Shown piece after piece: positions 46,033-59,055 of a stretch of DNA of 64,000 nucleotides. The stretch is from Datura wrightii (Eukaryota; Streptophyta; Magnoliopsida; Solanales; Solanaceae). Position 1 is the first letter of the stretch. Each line of letters opens with the position of its first letter. The stretch spans positions 88,784,001 through 88,848,000 of the forward strand of contig JASDFA010000007.1 in NCBI GenBank assembly GCA_035772735.1, given 5' to 3'. Position numbers and translations under genes: made by a program. Below the pieces are notes generated by a model. The model did no database searches and was not told the DNA's origin. It saw only the letters and a program-made list of their open reading frames with translations.

Positions 46033-47200
46033 ATGCCTCCATGCCAAGTCAATGGAAGAAGGAATAGCAATTGAAACGGGAATGACCATGAGAATGGCAA
46101 TGGAGGTGGGCACCATCAAGCCCCACCATCCCCAGAGGATCATGTACCTGAGCAGGTTACCCATGCTGAGTTTAGGGCAGCCATCCAAATGTTGGCATAA
46201 GTGTTGACCACCCAGATCAACCAACAGGCAGTAGCTCACGTCCCCCAGAACGAGAACGCAATAGCGGCTAGAGTCATGAACTTCCTTAGGATGAATCACC
46301 CTGAGTTTCTTGGGTTGAGGGTGGATGAGGATCCACATGAAGTCTTTAAGGAGATTTAGAAGATCACTCAAGTTATGGGAGTGAAGGGGGGAGGAGTGTG
46401 CAGAATTAGCCTCTTATCAGTTGAAAGAGGTAGCTTATATTTGGTACAAATAGTGGAAGGATGGGCGAGGAGTCAAAGAGGGTCCCATTGGTTAGGATGA
46501 GTTTCTCACGGAATTCTTGGACCAATTCTTTCCCCGAGAGATGAGGGAAATTAGGGCAGCAAAGTTTGTGAACCTGGGACAGAACAACATGATGGTTCAA
46601 GAGTATGCTCTACAGTTCACCCGTTTGTCTAGGTACGCGCCGGAGATGGTGGTTGATCAGAGGGATCGAGTGAGCATATTTGTGTATGGAGTAGCACACT
46701 ACTTGGTCAAGGATTGTAGGACTGCTATGCTACATCAGGATATCGACTTCTCCCAACTGGTTTTGTATGCCCAGCAAATGAAGGCAGTACATATGAGGGA
46801 GAGGGAGAGAGAGGCCAAGAGGGCCAGAACAGATAGTTTTGGTTTCTCCTAGTAGACGTCAAATGGTGGGCATCATTAGCAGTCTCATTAGAGGTCATCA
46901 GCCCCAATGCCATCATCAGTCAGTATTTCATCCAAATTTAGGGGTGATTAGAGGAGCAAGGCATCAGGCTCGAGAGGACAGAGAAACCCGTCGGCAGAGC
47001 ACATCTTTCTAGTTCGGTGAAAATGTGGCAAGAACCACATAGGAGAGTGCTTGGTTGGATCAGATATTTTCTTTGAGTGTAGAAAAGCGGGGCACATATG
47101 TAGGGAGTGTCCTTTAGCTACGCAGGGTGATGGCATTGGTCGCACTCAGGCTACTAGTTCAATAGCAGCTCCAGTAGCACATCTTCCATGACAGGGTGTA
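46033..47200 (+). pseudogene. Element F gag
   Basis: ATG at 46033 (MPPCQVNGRRN). Recognisable Tekay/Del Gag blocks: NQQAVAHVPQNENAIAAR, FLRMNHPEFLG, then EFLDQFFPREMRE and QEYALQFTRLSRYAPEMV (46517-46700). The zinc knuckle region (about 47070-47110) has lost its first cysteine: it reads IFFEC...GHICREC where H has VCFWC. Several stops and at least one frameshift near 46390. Confidence 0.8.
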
Positions 47201-47293
47201 TCCACTATTGCAGGTGGCGGTCAACGCCAGAACAATTTTTATGCCCTAGTGTCTCATCAAGAGTAGGAGGTCTCCCCAGATGTAGTCACTGGT

Positions 47294-49974
47294 ATGTTAC
47301 GATTATTCCATCTTGATGTTTATGCATTTTTAGATCCAGGGGATAGTTTATCTTTTATGACGCCCTATGTTGCTAGCAGTTTCAAAGTAAGTCCTGAAAT
47401 CCTATCAGAACCCTTCTTAGTCTCTATTCCCGTCGATGACTCAGTTATAGCTCTACGGGGATACAAAAATTGCCCTGTCATAGTCCTTCAGAAAGTCACT
47501 TCAGCAAATTTAGTAGAGTTAGCCATGATAGACTTTGATGTTATCTTGGGCATGGATTGGTTGCATGCATGTAATGCCTAAGTGAATTGTAGAACTCGTG
47601 TGGTAGATTTTTGGTTTCTAGGTGAGCCACTCCTAGAGCGGAAGTGTAGTTCATCCATGCCTGTAGGTCTCTTTATTTCCTACCTTAAGTCCAGAAAGAT
47701 GATCTCTAAGGATTGCATATACCATCTAATTCAAGTTAAGGATGCTACGTCCGAGACCCTATCTCTCCAGTCAGTTCCTGTAGTGTGTGATTACCCGGAG
47801 GTGTTCCCAGATGATCTACTCAGAGTCCCTCCTTAGGTGGAGATCGACTTTGAAATTAACCTTCTTCTCGATACGCAACCCATATCTATTCCTCCTTACA
47901 GAATGGCTCCTGCTGAGCTAAAGGAGTTGAATGAGCAGTTGAAGGATCTCTTGGACAAGGGTCTCATCAGACGTAGAACATCCAGTTCTCTTTGTTCGAA
48001 AGAAGGATGGTTCTCTCAGTATGTGCATTGACTACTGGAAGTTGACAAATGTTACCATCAAGAACAAGTATCCTCTTTCTAGAATTGATGATTTGTTTGA
48101 CCAAATTCAGGGTGCTAAGTGCTTCTCAAATATAGATCTGAGGTCTGGTTACCATCAGCTCAGAGTTAGAGAGAGTGACATCCCAAAGACAGCCTTCAGG
48201 ACTCGGTATGGTTAGTATGAGTTTGTAGTTATGTCCTTTGGACTAATGAATGCTCCTGCAGCTTTTATGGATTTGATGAACAGGGTGTTCAAGCCATATT
48301 TGGATATGTTCGTGATTGTATTCGTAGATGACATCCTCATATACTCTAGAAGAGAGAAGGCTCTTGCTGCTCATTTGAAGATTATGTTGCAGACTCTCAA
48401 AGATCTCCAACTATTTGCTAAATTCATCAAGTGCGAGTTTTGGTTGAACTCGGTAGCATTTTTGGATCATGTGGTATCAAGCGAGGGTGTCCAGGTGGAC
48501 TCTCAAAAGATAGAAGTGGTGAAAAATTGGCCTAGACCAATTATCCCTTTGGACATCAGGTGTTTCTTGGGTTTGGCTAGTTACTACAGAAGATTTTTTG
48601 AGGGATTTTCGTCCATTGCGACACCGTCGACTAAGTTGACCCAGAAGAAAGTTAAATTTTAGTGGTCAGAAGAATGTGAGAAGAGTTTTCAAGAGTTAAA
48701 GAGTTGACTCACTTCAGCCCTAATATTGATCTTACCCGAAGGTACAGATGGATTTGTGGTGTATTATAATGCCTAAAGGGTTGGACTTGGTCGTGTGTTG
48801 ATGTAGCATGGAAAAGTCATTGCGTATGCTTCTAGACAGCTCAAGACTCACTAGAAGAATTATCCAACGCATGACCTAGAATTGGCAGTTGTTGTGTTCG
48901 CATTGAATATTTGGAGGCACTTCTTGTATGGGGTGCATGTAGATGTGTTCATAGACCACAAGAGTCTTCAATACGTGTTTACCCAGAAGTATCTGAATTT
49001 GCAACAAAGGAGGTAGTTAGAGCTTCTCAAGACTATGATATGAGTGTCCTTTATCATCTGGTGCAAGGCCAATATAGTGGTGGATGCTCTTAGCAGGCTA
49101 TCCATGGGGAGTGTTTCTCATGTGGAAGATGGAAGGAAAGAGTTGATGAAGGATGTGCACTGGCTTTCTCGATTAGGAGTTCATCTTGTTGATTCAATGG
49201 ATGGTGGCGTTGTTGTTCAGAATGGTTCAGAATCCTCTTTGGTGACTGAAGTCAAGTCTAAGCAAGATGAGGATCTGATCTTGTTAAAGTTGAAGGAAGC
49301 GGTTCAAAATCAGAAGGTAGAGGTCTTCTCCTAAGGGGTAGATGGTGTGCTTCGATATCAGAGTCATTTGTGTGTCCCAGATGTCGATGACTTGAGAGAT
49401 ATGATGTTGCATGAGACTCATGGTTCCCGATATTCTATACATCTAGGTTCCACCAATATGTATCGTGACCTATGAGAAGTCTATTGGTGGAACAGCATGA
49501 AGAAGGACATTGCAAAGTTTCTGGCTAAGTGTCCGAATTGTCAGCAAGTGAAGCTCAAGCATGAAAGACTAGGAGGTGTGCTTCAAGACAATAGTATACC
49601 TGCATAGAAGTGGGAAGAGATTAATATGGACTTTATCACAGGATTGCCTCATAGACGTTGACATTATGACTCGATTTGGGTGATCGTGGACAGATCGACT
49701 AAAGCAGCTCATTTTCTACAAGTCAAAACTACAGACTCAGCAGAGGATTATGCCAAATTATAGATTCAGAAATTGGTTCGATTGCATGGAGTTCCCTTGT
49801 CTATCATCTCAGATAGAGGTACTCAGTTTACCTCACAATTTTGGAAGTCATTTCAGAAGGGACTTGGTACTCAAGTAAACCTTAGCACAGCTTTTCACCC
49901 GCAGACCGATGGTCAGGCTGAGCAGACTATTCAGAATCTCAAGGATATGTTGAGAGCATGTGTGATTGACTTTA
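47294..49974 (+). pseudogene. Element F pol (protease, RT, RNase H, integrase), truncated
   Basis: Protease LDPGDSLSF (usual LDSGASHSF) then VILGMDWLHACNA (to 47581). Reverse transcriptase: YPLSRIDDLFDQ, SNIDLRSGYHQLRV, FGLMNAPAAF and FVDDILIYS (48321-48350). RNase H about 48660-49090. Integrase: HHCC region 49400-49560, MDFITGLP, IISDRGTQFTSQFW (about 49800) and the HPQTDGQAEQTI glutamate motif (about 49905). Frame is broken by stops at 47579, 47834, 48210, 48660 and others. Cut at 49974 by the LTR of G; no chromodomain is left. Confidence 0.88.
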
Positions 49975-52467
49975 TGTCATGACCCAAACAGAGGCTCGGA
50001 TCGCAACACGGGACAAGGAGCCCTGAGACACCCCAAGTCTACCCATGGCATAAGCATATGTCTAACTCAATCAAAGAAACTGAAGAATCAACAATATAAT
50101 CATAGCGGAAGTTTAAACTTAAACATAACATAAGAGTACACATTCTGAAGCTGAATACAACCATATGTCTGAAAAGCTTCTAAACATAACGAGTTGTTGG
50201 GACAAGACCCCCAACTAACTCAATAAGCTGAAACTGAAAATACATAAGGAAGTCTAAGTAGTCTAGTCCTCGAGAGATGAGGACTCACTAACAACGCAAA
50301 GGCTAACTCTAATATGTTGACTACGAGCGGGGCTGAACCTGAGAGCCGGATCCTGTATCATGAAACGATACAGCATAGAGTATGCATCAATACGTGGAAT
50401 GTACTGAGTATGCAGGGTAAGTAAAACCGCTTAAGTAAGTGAAATCATTTAAAAACAATGCATAATATAAAACATAAACATTAAGAGTCTGAGAGTTGGG
50501 CTTGAATGCATTCTTTCTGAAATCATGATCTCATCATAACATAACATATCATCATAACATGTCATAACATAATCGATTAACTCAAAGCTGAAATCTGATA
50601 TTTATAAATAAAGCTGGACATTGAGTCAAACCTGCTTTAGAACATGCTTCCATATGTAAATCTCACGAGTAATTATCATGCATAATTAAAATCATGAGGA
50701 ACAATGGGAGATTTGTCTTTTAATCGACATACCACGATATAGCTTACGTGGTCCCAACTATCACACGCAAGTGGGTAGAGCCATCCAAAGCCTTGCCAGG
50801 GCTAGGGACGAGACCATGATATCGATATCAAGCTCGTGGCCCAATAGGGCAGGGGATATCTCAGAAGGGAGGTCCCAAAGTCATAATGTATAAACCTATG
50901 TTGGCGCATAGTTCTGAGGCATAGGATGGTCGACCCTTAACCTTCTCGGCGCGAGATACTACTCTCAAAATATGCATATGCTCTACATTGTTATTCAACG
51001 AAGCTCATAATTCAAACACATCTCAAAGCGGAAATCATGCATAAGAGAAGCTTTAACTCAAACCATACCACAAGCTGAAAAATGATTGGGAGTCCTCGCT
51101 CCAAAACCATGTGGTAAGCTATGCATATGAAAAACTTTAACTTAAACATACCACAAGCTGAAAATATAAGTGGGAGCCTTCGCTCCAAACCATGTGGTAA
51201 GCTTAATTCAGGAAATCATCAATCATACTTTAAACATGTGGGCATTGCCGAAAGCTTGATCATTCGTGAAAATACTCAGTTCATATCGAAAACATGACTA
51301 TAAACATGGGTAGCTTGAAAACATACTTATCATCATATTATCTCATCATCATCATACATTCATCACAAATCTCATCTCTCATAAACTTCTCATCAATGGG
51401 ATTTTTCATTCATAAACTGGAAACATGATTTTTAATTGAAAACATTATAAAACTCGCCCATGCTTCATAATTCAATAGTAGAAACATATTTAAACCATAC
51501 CCATATAAGGAATTAGGAAATTCATGCATTGGGTTAAAACCCCATAGATTATTCATAGATCATAAATGATTTAGAAGGGATTGGGCATGGATGTGAAATG
51601 AATCACCCTAACCCTACATATCTGTTGGTAGCTGATTCTTACACCTCTTTGAATGCCCAATAGGAAATTTATGGAGAAAACCTTGAAGACAAGCTTGATC
51701 ACCTCCTCAATCCTTCAACTTTTCATGCATGAGAATGAATAAGCCTAGGGTGGGTTTTACCCTCAATAAACACTGATTTTCGAGCCTTAAACGATGTAGT
51801 TTAGGACCCTAGGACTTAGGAATGATGAATATACCCTTAATGAAAACCTAAAAAATCTGCACTGGGTGAACCAATGACCGAACTAACGGATCGTTGGAGG
51901 ATACCACAACTTGTGGATCCACCCGTCGTCTTCACTCCCCAGCCTCATGTCTTCAGATTCGACCCCACGACTCAACAGGACGAGTCGTCCTTTCAGAGAA
52001 AGGGTTGTTACATCGCCCATTGTTTCCTCCTTCCAGTTCTACATCAAGCCTCCCAACGAGTCTCACCACGACTTGTTACATCCTCCAACAAGTCATGGTT
52101 GCCTTCCGTTATACTGACTTGAAATACATTGATATCTCGTCTAACGACTGGTGACCATGACCAGGTACTTCTTACGGCGGGTCGTGGGATGACCTGTTGT
52201 TATCCCCAAAGCTAAAACCCAAAACTCACCACGGCTCCATACGGTGACTCGTTGTAACAAACGACGACTCGTTGTAACGAACAATGAGTCATTACTTCAC
52301 TCATTGCTTCCACTGTCACAAGGCCAACTTCCCACGACTGCTTCCCACAGGTCATTGGTTTGACCAACGATCTGTTGGGTCATCCGTTCTGAGATATTTT
52401 TCCCAGTTTCAGCCAACTTCCATTTTTAAATCCTGGGTTTAATCTTAGGCACTTCTGGGGTATAACA
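49975..52467 (-). repeat. 3' LTR of element G (2493 bp)
   Basis: Minus strand TGTTATACCCCAGAAG to GGGTCATGACA. Same family as solo LTR L, including the tandem duplication at about 51060-51215. ACGAGTCGT-type motifs cluster at 51850-52390. Confidence 0.9.
50196..50407 (-). other. Four-hairpin cassette in LTR G (inverse orientation)
   Basis: GTTGGGACAAGACCCCCAAC (50196-50215), GTCCTCGAGAGATGAGGAC (50266-50284), TGTATCATGAAACGATACA (50354-50372) and a worn GTACATTCCACGTA stem (about 50390-50407). Confidence 0.8.
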
Positions 52468-52483
52468 ATATCTCCTCCTTTGG
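52468..52483 (-). other. Polypurine tract of element G
   Basis: CCAAAGGAGGAGATAT on the minus strand, against the 3' LTR; compare CCAAGGGGGAGATAT in H. Confidence 0.85.
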
Positions 52484-52735
52484 AACATTCATCCTCGAAT
52501 GTTTGGAAAACACACAGAAAAGCAGAGAGATGCAATTATCATATTCAAATACTGATTATTTAAATCGAAAACTGAGGAAATGACTACCTCCGGTTCAAAC
52601 TACATAGATGAACTGATTTCACAAACCATACACACATCCATATACATAAAAGAAACTTGGACATGAACTGACCATGAAAACTAAATTGAGTTTTAGGTTA
52701 AAACTGATACCTCAAGCTGGGACTGAGCCGGTAGA

Positions 52736-53998
52736 GAATAAATGGAGGTATCTATCCATCATATCCGCTTCGGCTTCCCTCGTAGCTTCCTCAACCTGCT
52801 GATTCCTCCATAATACTTTAACTAAAGCTACTTCCTTGTTCCTTAGCCTTCAGACTTGATGATCCGATATTTCTACCGGACCTCCTCATAACTGAGGTTG
52901 TCTTTTACACCAACACTATCTACCGAGACAACTAGAGCTAGATCACCCAAACACTTCTTCAAGAGAGACATATGAAATACGGGATAACAGAAGCTAATTC
53001 TGAGGGCAACTCCAATTCATGGGCCACCTTGCCAACACATCTCACTATCCTTTACGGGCCGACATAGCGGGGATTAAGTTTCCCTTTCTTTCTGAACCCA
53101 ATCACTTCCTTTATGGGAGACACCTTCAGAAATACCCAGTCATCGACTTCAAATTCTAAATCCCTTCTCCTCACATCCGCATAGGACTTTTGGCGACTCT
53201 GGGAAGTTTGCTACCTGTCCCTTATAAACTGGACCTTCTCCATCGCCTCGTGAACCAAATCCGGTCCTATCATTGCTGCTTCACCAACCTCAAACCATCC
53301 AATGGGTGACCTACACCTCCACACATAAAGAGCCTCGAACGGTACCACCTAGATACTGGAATGATAGTTGTTGTTGTATACAAACTCGATAAGAGACAAA
53401 TGCTCATCCTAGCTACCTATGAAGTCAATCACTCATGCCCTCAACATTTCCTCGAGGGTTTGGATTGTCCACTCCGCTTGGCCATCCATTTACGAGTGAA
53501 TCATTGTGCTGAGTTTAACCTGTGTACCAAGCCCTTTTTGAAATGACCTCCAAAACTGAGAGGTAAATTGACTACCTCTATCTGAAATGATGGATAAGGG
53601 CACCCCATGCAATCAAACTAGCTCCCCGATATATAATTTGGCATAATCCTCCGCTGAATCCATGGTTTTAACCGGTAGAAAATAAGCGGCCTTTGTCAAA
53701 CTTTCTACCACAACCCAAATGGAGTCATATTATCGATGAGTACGAGGCAAACCTGTGATGAAGTCCATATTGATTTCTTTCCACTTCCAAGTAGGAATAC
53801 TGATATCTTGAAGCACACCTCCCGACCTCCTATTCTCAACCTATACTTGCTGATAGTTCAGACACTTTGCCACGAATTCTGCGATATCCTTCTTCATCCC
53901 ATTCCACCAATAGACTTCCTGTAAGTCACGGTATATCTTGGTGGCACCTGGGTGGATAGAATACCTGGATCCATGAGCTTCATACAACATCTGATTCC
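52736..53998 (-). pseudogene. Element G integrase with chromodomain
   Basis: Minus strand. Integrase blocks in order: SRYSIHPGATKIYRDLQEVYW (start near 53990), MDFITGLP, IISDRGSQFTSQFW and DGQAEWTI; then a Tekay-type C-terminal chromodomain with VKDNLSYEEV and EADM...YLHLF (about 52736-52910). The chromodomain marks the chromovirus branch and, in that family, directs integration to marked chromatin. Many stops and frameshifts. Confidence 0.78.
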
Positions 53999-55283
53999 TC
54001 AAATCATCAACATCTGGGACACATAGGCGACCCTGGTACCAAAGTACACCATCTCCCCTTTAGAGAAGACCTCTACCTTCTGATTTTGAATGGCTTCCTT
54101 TAAATTTATTAAAATCGGGTCCTCATCTTGACTAGTTTTTACATCAATCACCAAGGACAATTCTGATCCATTCTGAACAACAACACCGCCATCGGTCGAG
54201 TCAACCAACCTAACTCCCAACCTTGCGAGTCGATGCACATCCTTCACCAGCTCCTTCCTCCCTTCATCCACATAAGCCACACTCTTCATGGAGAGTCTAC
54301 TAAGTGTGTCTGCTACTATATTATCCTTGCTCGGATGGTAAAGGACACACATATCATAGTCCTTCAGTAGCTCCAACCACCTATTTTGCTGAAGGTTGAG
54401 ATCCTTCTGCGTGAACACATATTTAAAGATCTTATGGTTCGTAAATACATCCATATGGACCCCATACAAGTAAAGTCTTTATATCTTCAAGGAGAATACC
54501 ACCGCGGCCAATTCAAGATCGTAGATCGGGTAATTCTTCTCATGAACTTTTAGTTGCCTAGAAGCATGTGCTATAACCTTCCCGTGCTGCATCAATACAT
54601 AGCCAAGTCCGATCCTTGAAGCATCACAATACACCACAAACCCGTTGATACCCTCTGATAGAGTTAACACCAGTGCTGAAGTAAGTCGAGTCTTCAACTC
54701 TTGAAAGCTCTTCTCACAAGCCTCTGACCATTGGAATTTCACCTTCTTCTGATTCAATTTGGTCAAAGGTGCTGCAATAGATGAGAAACCTTCCACAAAC
54801 CCAGATAGTAGCCAGCTAAACCCAAGAAACTCCGAATATCTAAAGGGTTCACCGGTCTAGGCCAATTCTTCACCACCTCTATTTTCTGAGAATCCACCTT
54901 TATGCCCTCACTTGATACCACATGGCCCAAAAATTCTACAAAGTTCAACCAAAACTCGCACTTTCTAAATTTGGCATATAATTGGCGTTCCTTAAGAGTC
55001 TGAAGCACTATTCTCAAATGAGCGGCATGTTCCTCCTCGCTCCGAGAGTATATCAAGATGTCATCAGTAAATACAATCATGAACATGTCTAGGTATGTCT
55101 TGAACACCCTATTCATCAAGTCCATAAAAGTTGCAGGAGCATCCGTTGTCCAAAAGACATAACTACAAACTCATAATGACCATATCACATTCTGAAGGCT
55201 ATCTTTGAGATATCGCTCTCCTGAAATCTAAGCTGATGGTACCCTGATCTGAGATCTATCTTCAAGAAACACTTGGCACCCTG
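53999..55283 (-). pseudogene. Element G reverse transcriptase and RNase H, 5' truncated
   Basis: Reverse transcriptase (54763-55283) with FTDDILIYS, where T replaces V or Y of the usual xVDD box, and WLNFVEFLGHVVSSEG; RNase H (53999-54796) with VYCDASRIGLGYVLMQ and VHEKNYPIYDLELAAVV. The gene ends abruptly at about 55283 in the DLFDQ region, where LTR sequence of element H begins. Gag and protease of G are not in the window. Confidence 0.85.
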
Positions 55284-55761
55284 AAGCTTGGGTGGATTCT
55301 ATATTGTTTTCCCTTACTAAAATTTTTTTCCGAAAAAAAATCTTGGAATCTAAAATGCCCATGGCTAAGGAGTTCAAAAATGAGTGGTTATGACAAGTGT
55401 GTGGAATATTGTAGACCTAAATAAATGAAGTCATGTATATCGATAGGGTATAAGTTGCATTTATAAACCATGTATGATCTCATATTACATGTTGAATGAG
55501 ATGAACTTGAAATTCGGAGTGTCTTGATAGTATATGTACAATGTGAATCTATAGAATGCTCGTTAGCGTAGGATGCTTGAGATAATTATTGATTTAACTC
55601 CATGATAAGGTGAATCATGGTGATAATGCATGAGAATGATATTGCAACTGTTGGGCTTGTTATTATTAGAAAGTAGCCCCATCCCATTGATGAGAATGTT
55701 GTATGATGAAAATCAGTTAGTGTCCTTGTCTCTGATTATCTGTTGTAATTTAGATTAGCGA

Positions 55762-55910
55762 TAGTCAGTCGGGGATTCTCATTAGAAAGAATATTTTCCC
55801 TAGTCAGTCGGGATTCTCATTAATAAGAATGTTTCCCTAGTCAGTCGGGATTATCGTTAGCAAGAATGTCTCCTTAGTCAATCAAGACTCAAATCCCTAG
55901 CTACTAATCG
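55762..55910 (+). repeat. 37-39-bp tandem repeats in 5' LTR of H
   Basis: Units TAGTCAGTCGGGATTCTC start at 55762, 55801, 55838 and 55875; each can fold ATTCT...AGAAT. The 3' LTR has the same array at about 60887-61035; LTR D keeps a reduced version (6600-6670). Confidence 0.8.
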
Positions 55911-56276
55911 TGCATGTTTCTCCTTATTCGATCGGGACTAACATCCCTAGCTAGTCAGTGACTCTCTATACCAGAGCCTTCTTTACCTTCGACGGACAGG
56001 GATTTTCTCTAGTAAGAATGTTTCCCTTAGATAGTCAAGGGCCCTCTTAATATCAGTCACGGCATTGCATCCCTGTATAATTTGGATTACTACTTTTGTG
56101 CATTAGTTGATCTTATAATAATTCATGTCCTTGTAATGTGATTATGATTGTATGAATATGTGAATCTCATATAAGGGTGTTGTATCTCATTTCAGTTACA
56201 TTACTATTAATGTGTTTTTACATTCTTCCTTCTTTTATAAAGTTATGAGTTAGTTTAATTACGCTTCCTGTATACT

Positions 56277-56493
56277 CAGTACATTCCAAGTACTGAACGC
56301 ACGCCTCTTGTGCTATATCATTTTATGATATAGATTCAGGTCTCCAGGCTCCGCCGCGTGGTTAGATACGCTACCCCATTCTCCTAGCTGTCAGTAGTAA
56401 GTCCTCATCCTACGAGGACGTGAGTAGCATTCTTGTTTTATTTTGTTTCATTTTTCAGTCGTTTGGAGTTAGTTGGGGGCTTGTCCCAGCAAC
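56277..56493 (+). other. Four-hairpin cassette in 5' LTR of H
   Basis: CAGTACATTCCAAGTACTG (56277-56295), a CTATATCAT...ATGATATAG stem (56313-56333), GTCCTCATCCTACGAGGAC (56401-56419) and a GTTGGG...CCCAGCAAC stem (56472-56493). Confidence 0.85.
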
Positions 56494-56733
56494 TCATCAG
56501 TTTTAGTAGAAGGCTTTCAGACTTGTTAGACAAGATCAGCATTGTATTTAAATTTTATTAAGTTGTCATTTTGATTTATATCAGTTTCTAGTCAGTTCTT
56601 CTACTTGTTCATGATGTTTGTCGTTTCTTATATTAAGTGTATGCGATGATCATGTCATGGGTTGACTTGGAGCCTCTCGGGGTTCCTTGTCCCGTGTCTG
56701 CGATCCGAGTGTACTCTCAGGTCATGATAAACT

Positions 56734-56746
56734 TTGTATCAAAGCA
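56734..56746 (+). other. Primer binding site of H, tRNA-iMet (worn)
   Basis: TTGTATCAAAGCA, two changes from TGGTATCAGAGCA. Confidence 0.75.
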
Positions 56747-56948
56747 AAGGTTCAGAGTGTCCTAGGGTGTCTGAAAGCAGCGTTACGTAGAGTCTTCTTC
56801 ATGGGTGTAAAGTGCACCACACTTATGACGAAGAGGCTATGAGATGTTTTAGGAATGTTCCCCCCTTCCTTCACACGATTCTTATTATGCATAGAGTATG
56901 AAGCTCTAAGCATTCCTCCCCTAACTCGTGCTCACGCGCTCGCAGATA

Positions 56949-58015
56949 ATGCCTCCCCGACGAAGGAATAGAAGAGGTCGTGGTAACGGCCGTCAGCAGG
57001 TACCACCATCCCAGGCAGACCAAATGGAGGACCATGTCGCTCATGCCGAGTTTCGAGTAGCCATCCACATGCTGGCACAGGCCCTGACCGCCCAGATTAA
57101 TCAGCAAGCGGTAGCCCGTGCACCACAGCATGGAAATGAAGTGGCGGTAAGGATAAGAGATTTCCTTCGGATGAATCCACCCGAATTCTTGGGGTCAAAG
57201 GTGGATGAAGACCCATATGAGTTCTTGGAGGAGATACAGAAGATTACTCACATTATGGGAGTGACAGGGTAGGAGAGCGCGGACTTAGCCTCCTACCAGT
57301 TAAAGGGAGTTACTTACATTTGGTATTGTCAGTGGAGAGACGGTTGGGGAATCGAAGCGAGTCCCACAGGTTGGAATGAGTTTATAGCCGCGTTCTTGGA
57401 CAGGTTTTTCCCTCGAGAGTTGAGGGAGTCAAAGGCGGTAGAGTTCATTAACTTGAAACACAATGACATGACTGTCCAGGAGTATGCGTTGGAGTTCACT
57501 CGGTTATCTAAGTACGCGCCGGAGATGGTAGCTGACCAGCGGGCCCGAGTAAGCAGGTTTGTGAATGGAGTGTCAGACTCCTTGGTCAAGGAATGCAGGA
57601 CTTCCATGTTGCACAGGGACATAGACTTCCCGTGCTTGGTGATATTTTCTCAAAAAATGGAAGCAGAGCAGGTGAAAGAAAAGGGGAGAGAGGCCAAGAG
57701 GGCCAGGACTGGGGACTTAGAGTCCTCCCATCAGAGGTCAGGTACCGGATATCACTCACACACCATCAGAGACCAGCAGCCCCAGTACCCTCGACAGCCA
57801 GTATTCCATATAAGCCCAGAGTAACGGAGATCACGTACCCATTGTGTATGAGCTGTGGAAAGCACCACTTGGGAGTTTGCATGGCCTACACAGATGTTTG
57901 TTTTTGGTGCAGAGAGGCGGGCCATATGCACCGAGATTGTGCGGTGGCTAAACGAGGTGAGAGCAGATCCTCAACCACCTCTTTAGTGGCTCCTATATCC
58001 TGCTCATTTCAATAG
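56949..58015 (+). pseudogene. Element H gag
   Basis: ATG at 56949 (MPPRRRNRRGRGNGR), then NQQAVARAPQHGNE, FLRMNPPEFLGSKVDEDPYEFL, FFPRELRESKAVEF and EYALEFTRLSKYAPEMV, ending in a knuckle VCFWCREAGHMHRDC (57899-57940). About 350 residues, a usual Tekay Gag length. Broken by GGG/TAG after MGVTG (57270) and a frameshift around 57820. Most intact Gag of this clade in the window. No protease follows. Confidence 0.85.
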
Positions 58016-59040
58016 GGTGCATCCTATAACACAGGAGGTGTACATCGTCAAAACCGCTCTTATGCAGTAGTAGCCCATCAGGAAAGGGCAAAGTGCCAAC
58101 AGTGGCCACAAGTATGTTATGAATCTTGTACTATTCTTTTTGTGATGCAGACCTTTATAATGAGTGAGAAGTTCAGTTGTGATTGTGGGAAAGGATTTTT
58201 AGGGTGTGATGTAAATAGTTGTAGTATAAGGCTTTTGGTGAAGGTTGGAAGTGAAAAAGGAGTTAACATTAGTAACTTAGCCTGATTTGAAGTAGGGTTT
58301 GGGAGCCTTAGAATGATGACTTTAAGCTAAGGGGGAGATAGTGAATATGTGGAACAAGTTAGACATTGAGAATACTCATAAGAAGTTCCAACTCTAGCAG
58401 CTGCATTAGGTCGAACCCTCCGAGGTTCAGATAATTTCCCTTGTATTTCAGTTGAAGTTAAGGTGTATTCATTCCCTATGTGCAGATTCCTGAGGTTTAG
58501 AGATCACCTTTTCAGACAGTGATACCAGTCTTGCTCTATGAGTCCTTTGTGCTTGTTCTCGTGTTATGAATCAGTATGTGTGTTGATTTATATTTTCCTG
58601 TGTGGTCAGCTCGAACTCAGTATATAGAAGTTGCTTAGTAAGTTCAGTAGAACAGGCCATCTCGCGTATGTGCTTAGTTTTAGGTGTCGAGACAACTCGT
58701 GCTCATAAATTCCTTTCTCTCAGTTAGATTAGATATTGTGAATTCTGGATTAGTATCAGAAGGTGATTTGAGAACAAAGGTCTAGTTCGTGTCAGTCTGT
58801 GCCAGATAAAAGGGGAAAGAACTTTCTTCCAGTGTTTGTTTAATACTATGTAGGTATCATGTTATCCGGTCTTCCTTGAGTCATGGGGTGCATGTTAGAT
58901 GTGAATTTCCAGGTTTGGTGTGAGAGGTTGGTCCGGAGTCAGATGCTCCGTTGATGTTTAGCTGTGATTGATCATATCTGGGTATTGGCTTTGTCTCTGT
59001 CTTTTCAGTATGTTCAGCCAACATTCGAGAACGAATGTTC
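58016..59040 (+). other. Element H region between gag and polypurine tract
   Basis: No domain recognised. It corresponds to the untranslated end of such elements; pol appears to be deleted between about 58100 and 58400. Ends CGAGAACGAATGTTCCC. Confidence 0.6.
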
Positions 59041-59055
59041 CCAAGGGGGAGATAT
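59041..59055 (+). other. Polypurine tract of element H
   Basis: CCAAGGGGGAGATAT directly before the 3' LTR. Confidence 0.9.

Larger units (their letters stand above)
55284..56729 (+). repeat. 5' LTR of element H, left-truncated
   Basis: Matches 60405-61854 of the 3' LTR. The truncated end abuts element G reverse transcriptase with a short shared GAA or GAAGCTTGGG at the junction. Ends GTCATGATA (normally GTGACA). Confidence 0.85.

Noticed and set aside
51874..52154. Overlapping plus-strand frames in LTR G
   Set aside because: Lie in the U3 repeat zone of a minus-strand LTR with no domain.
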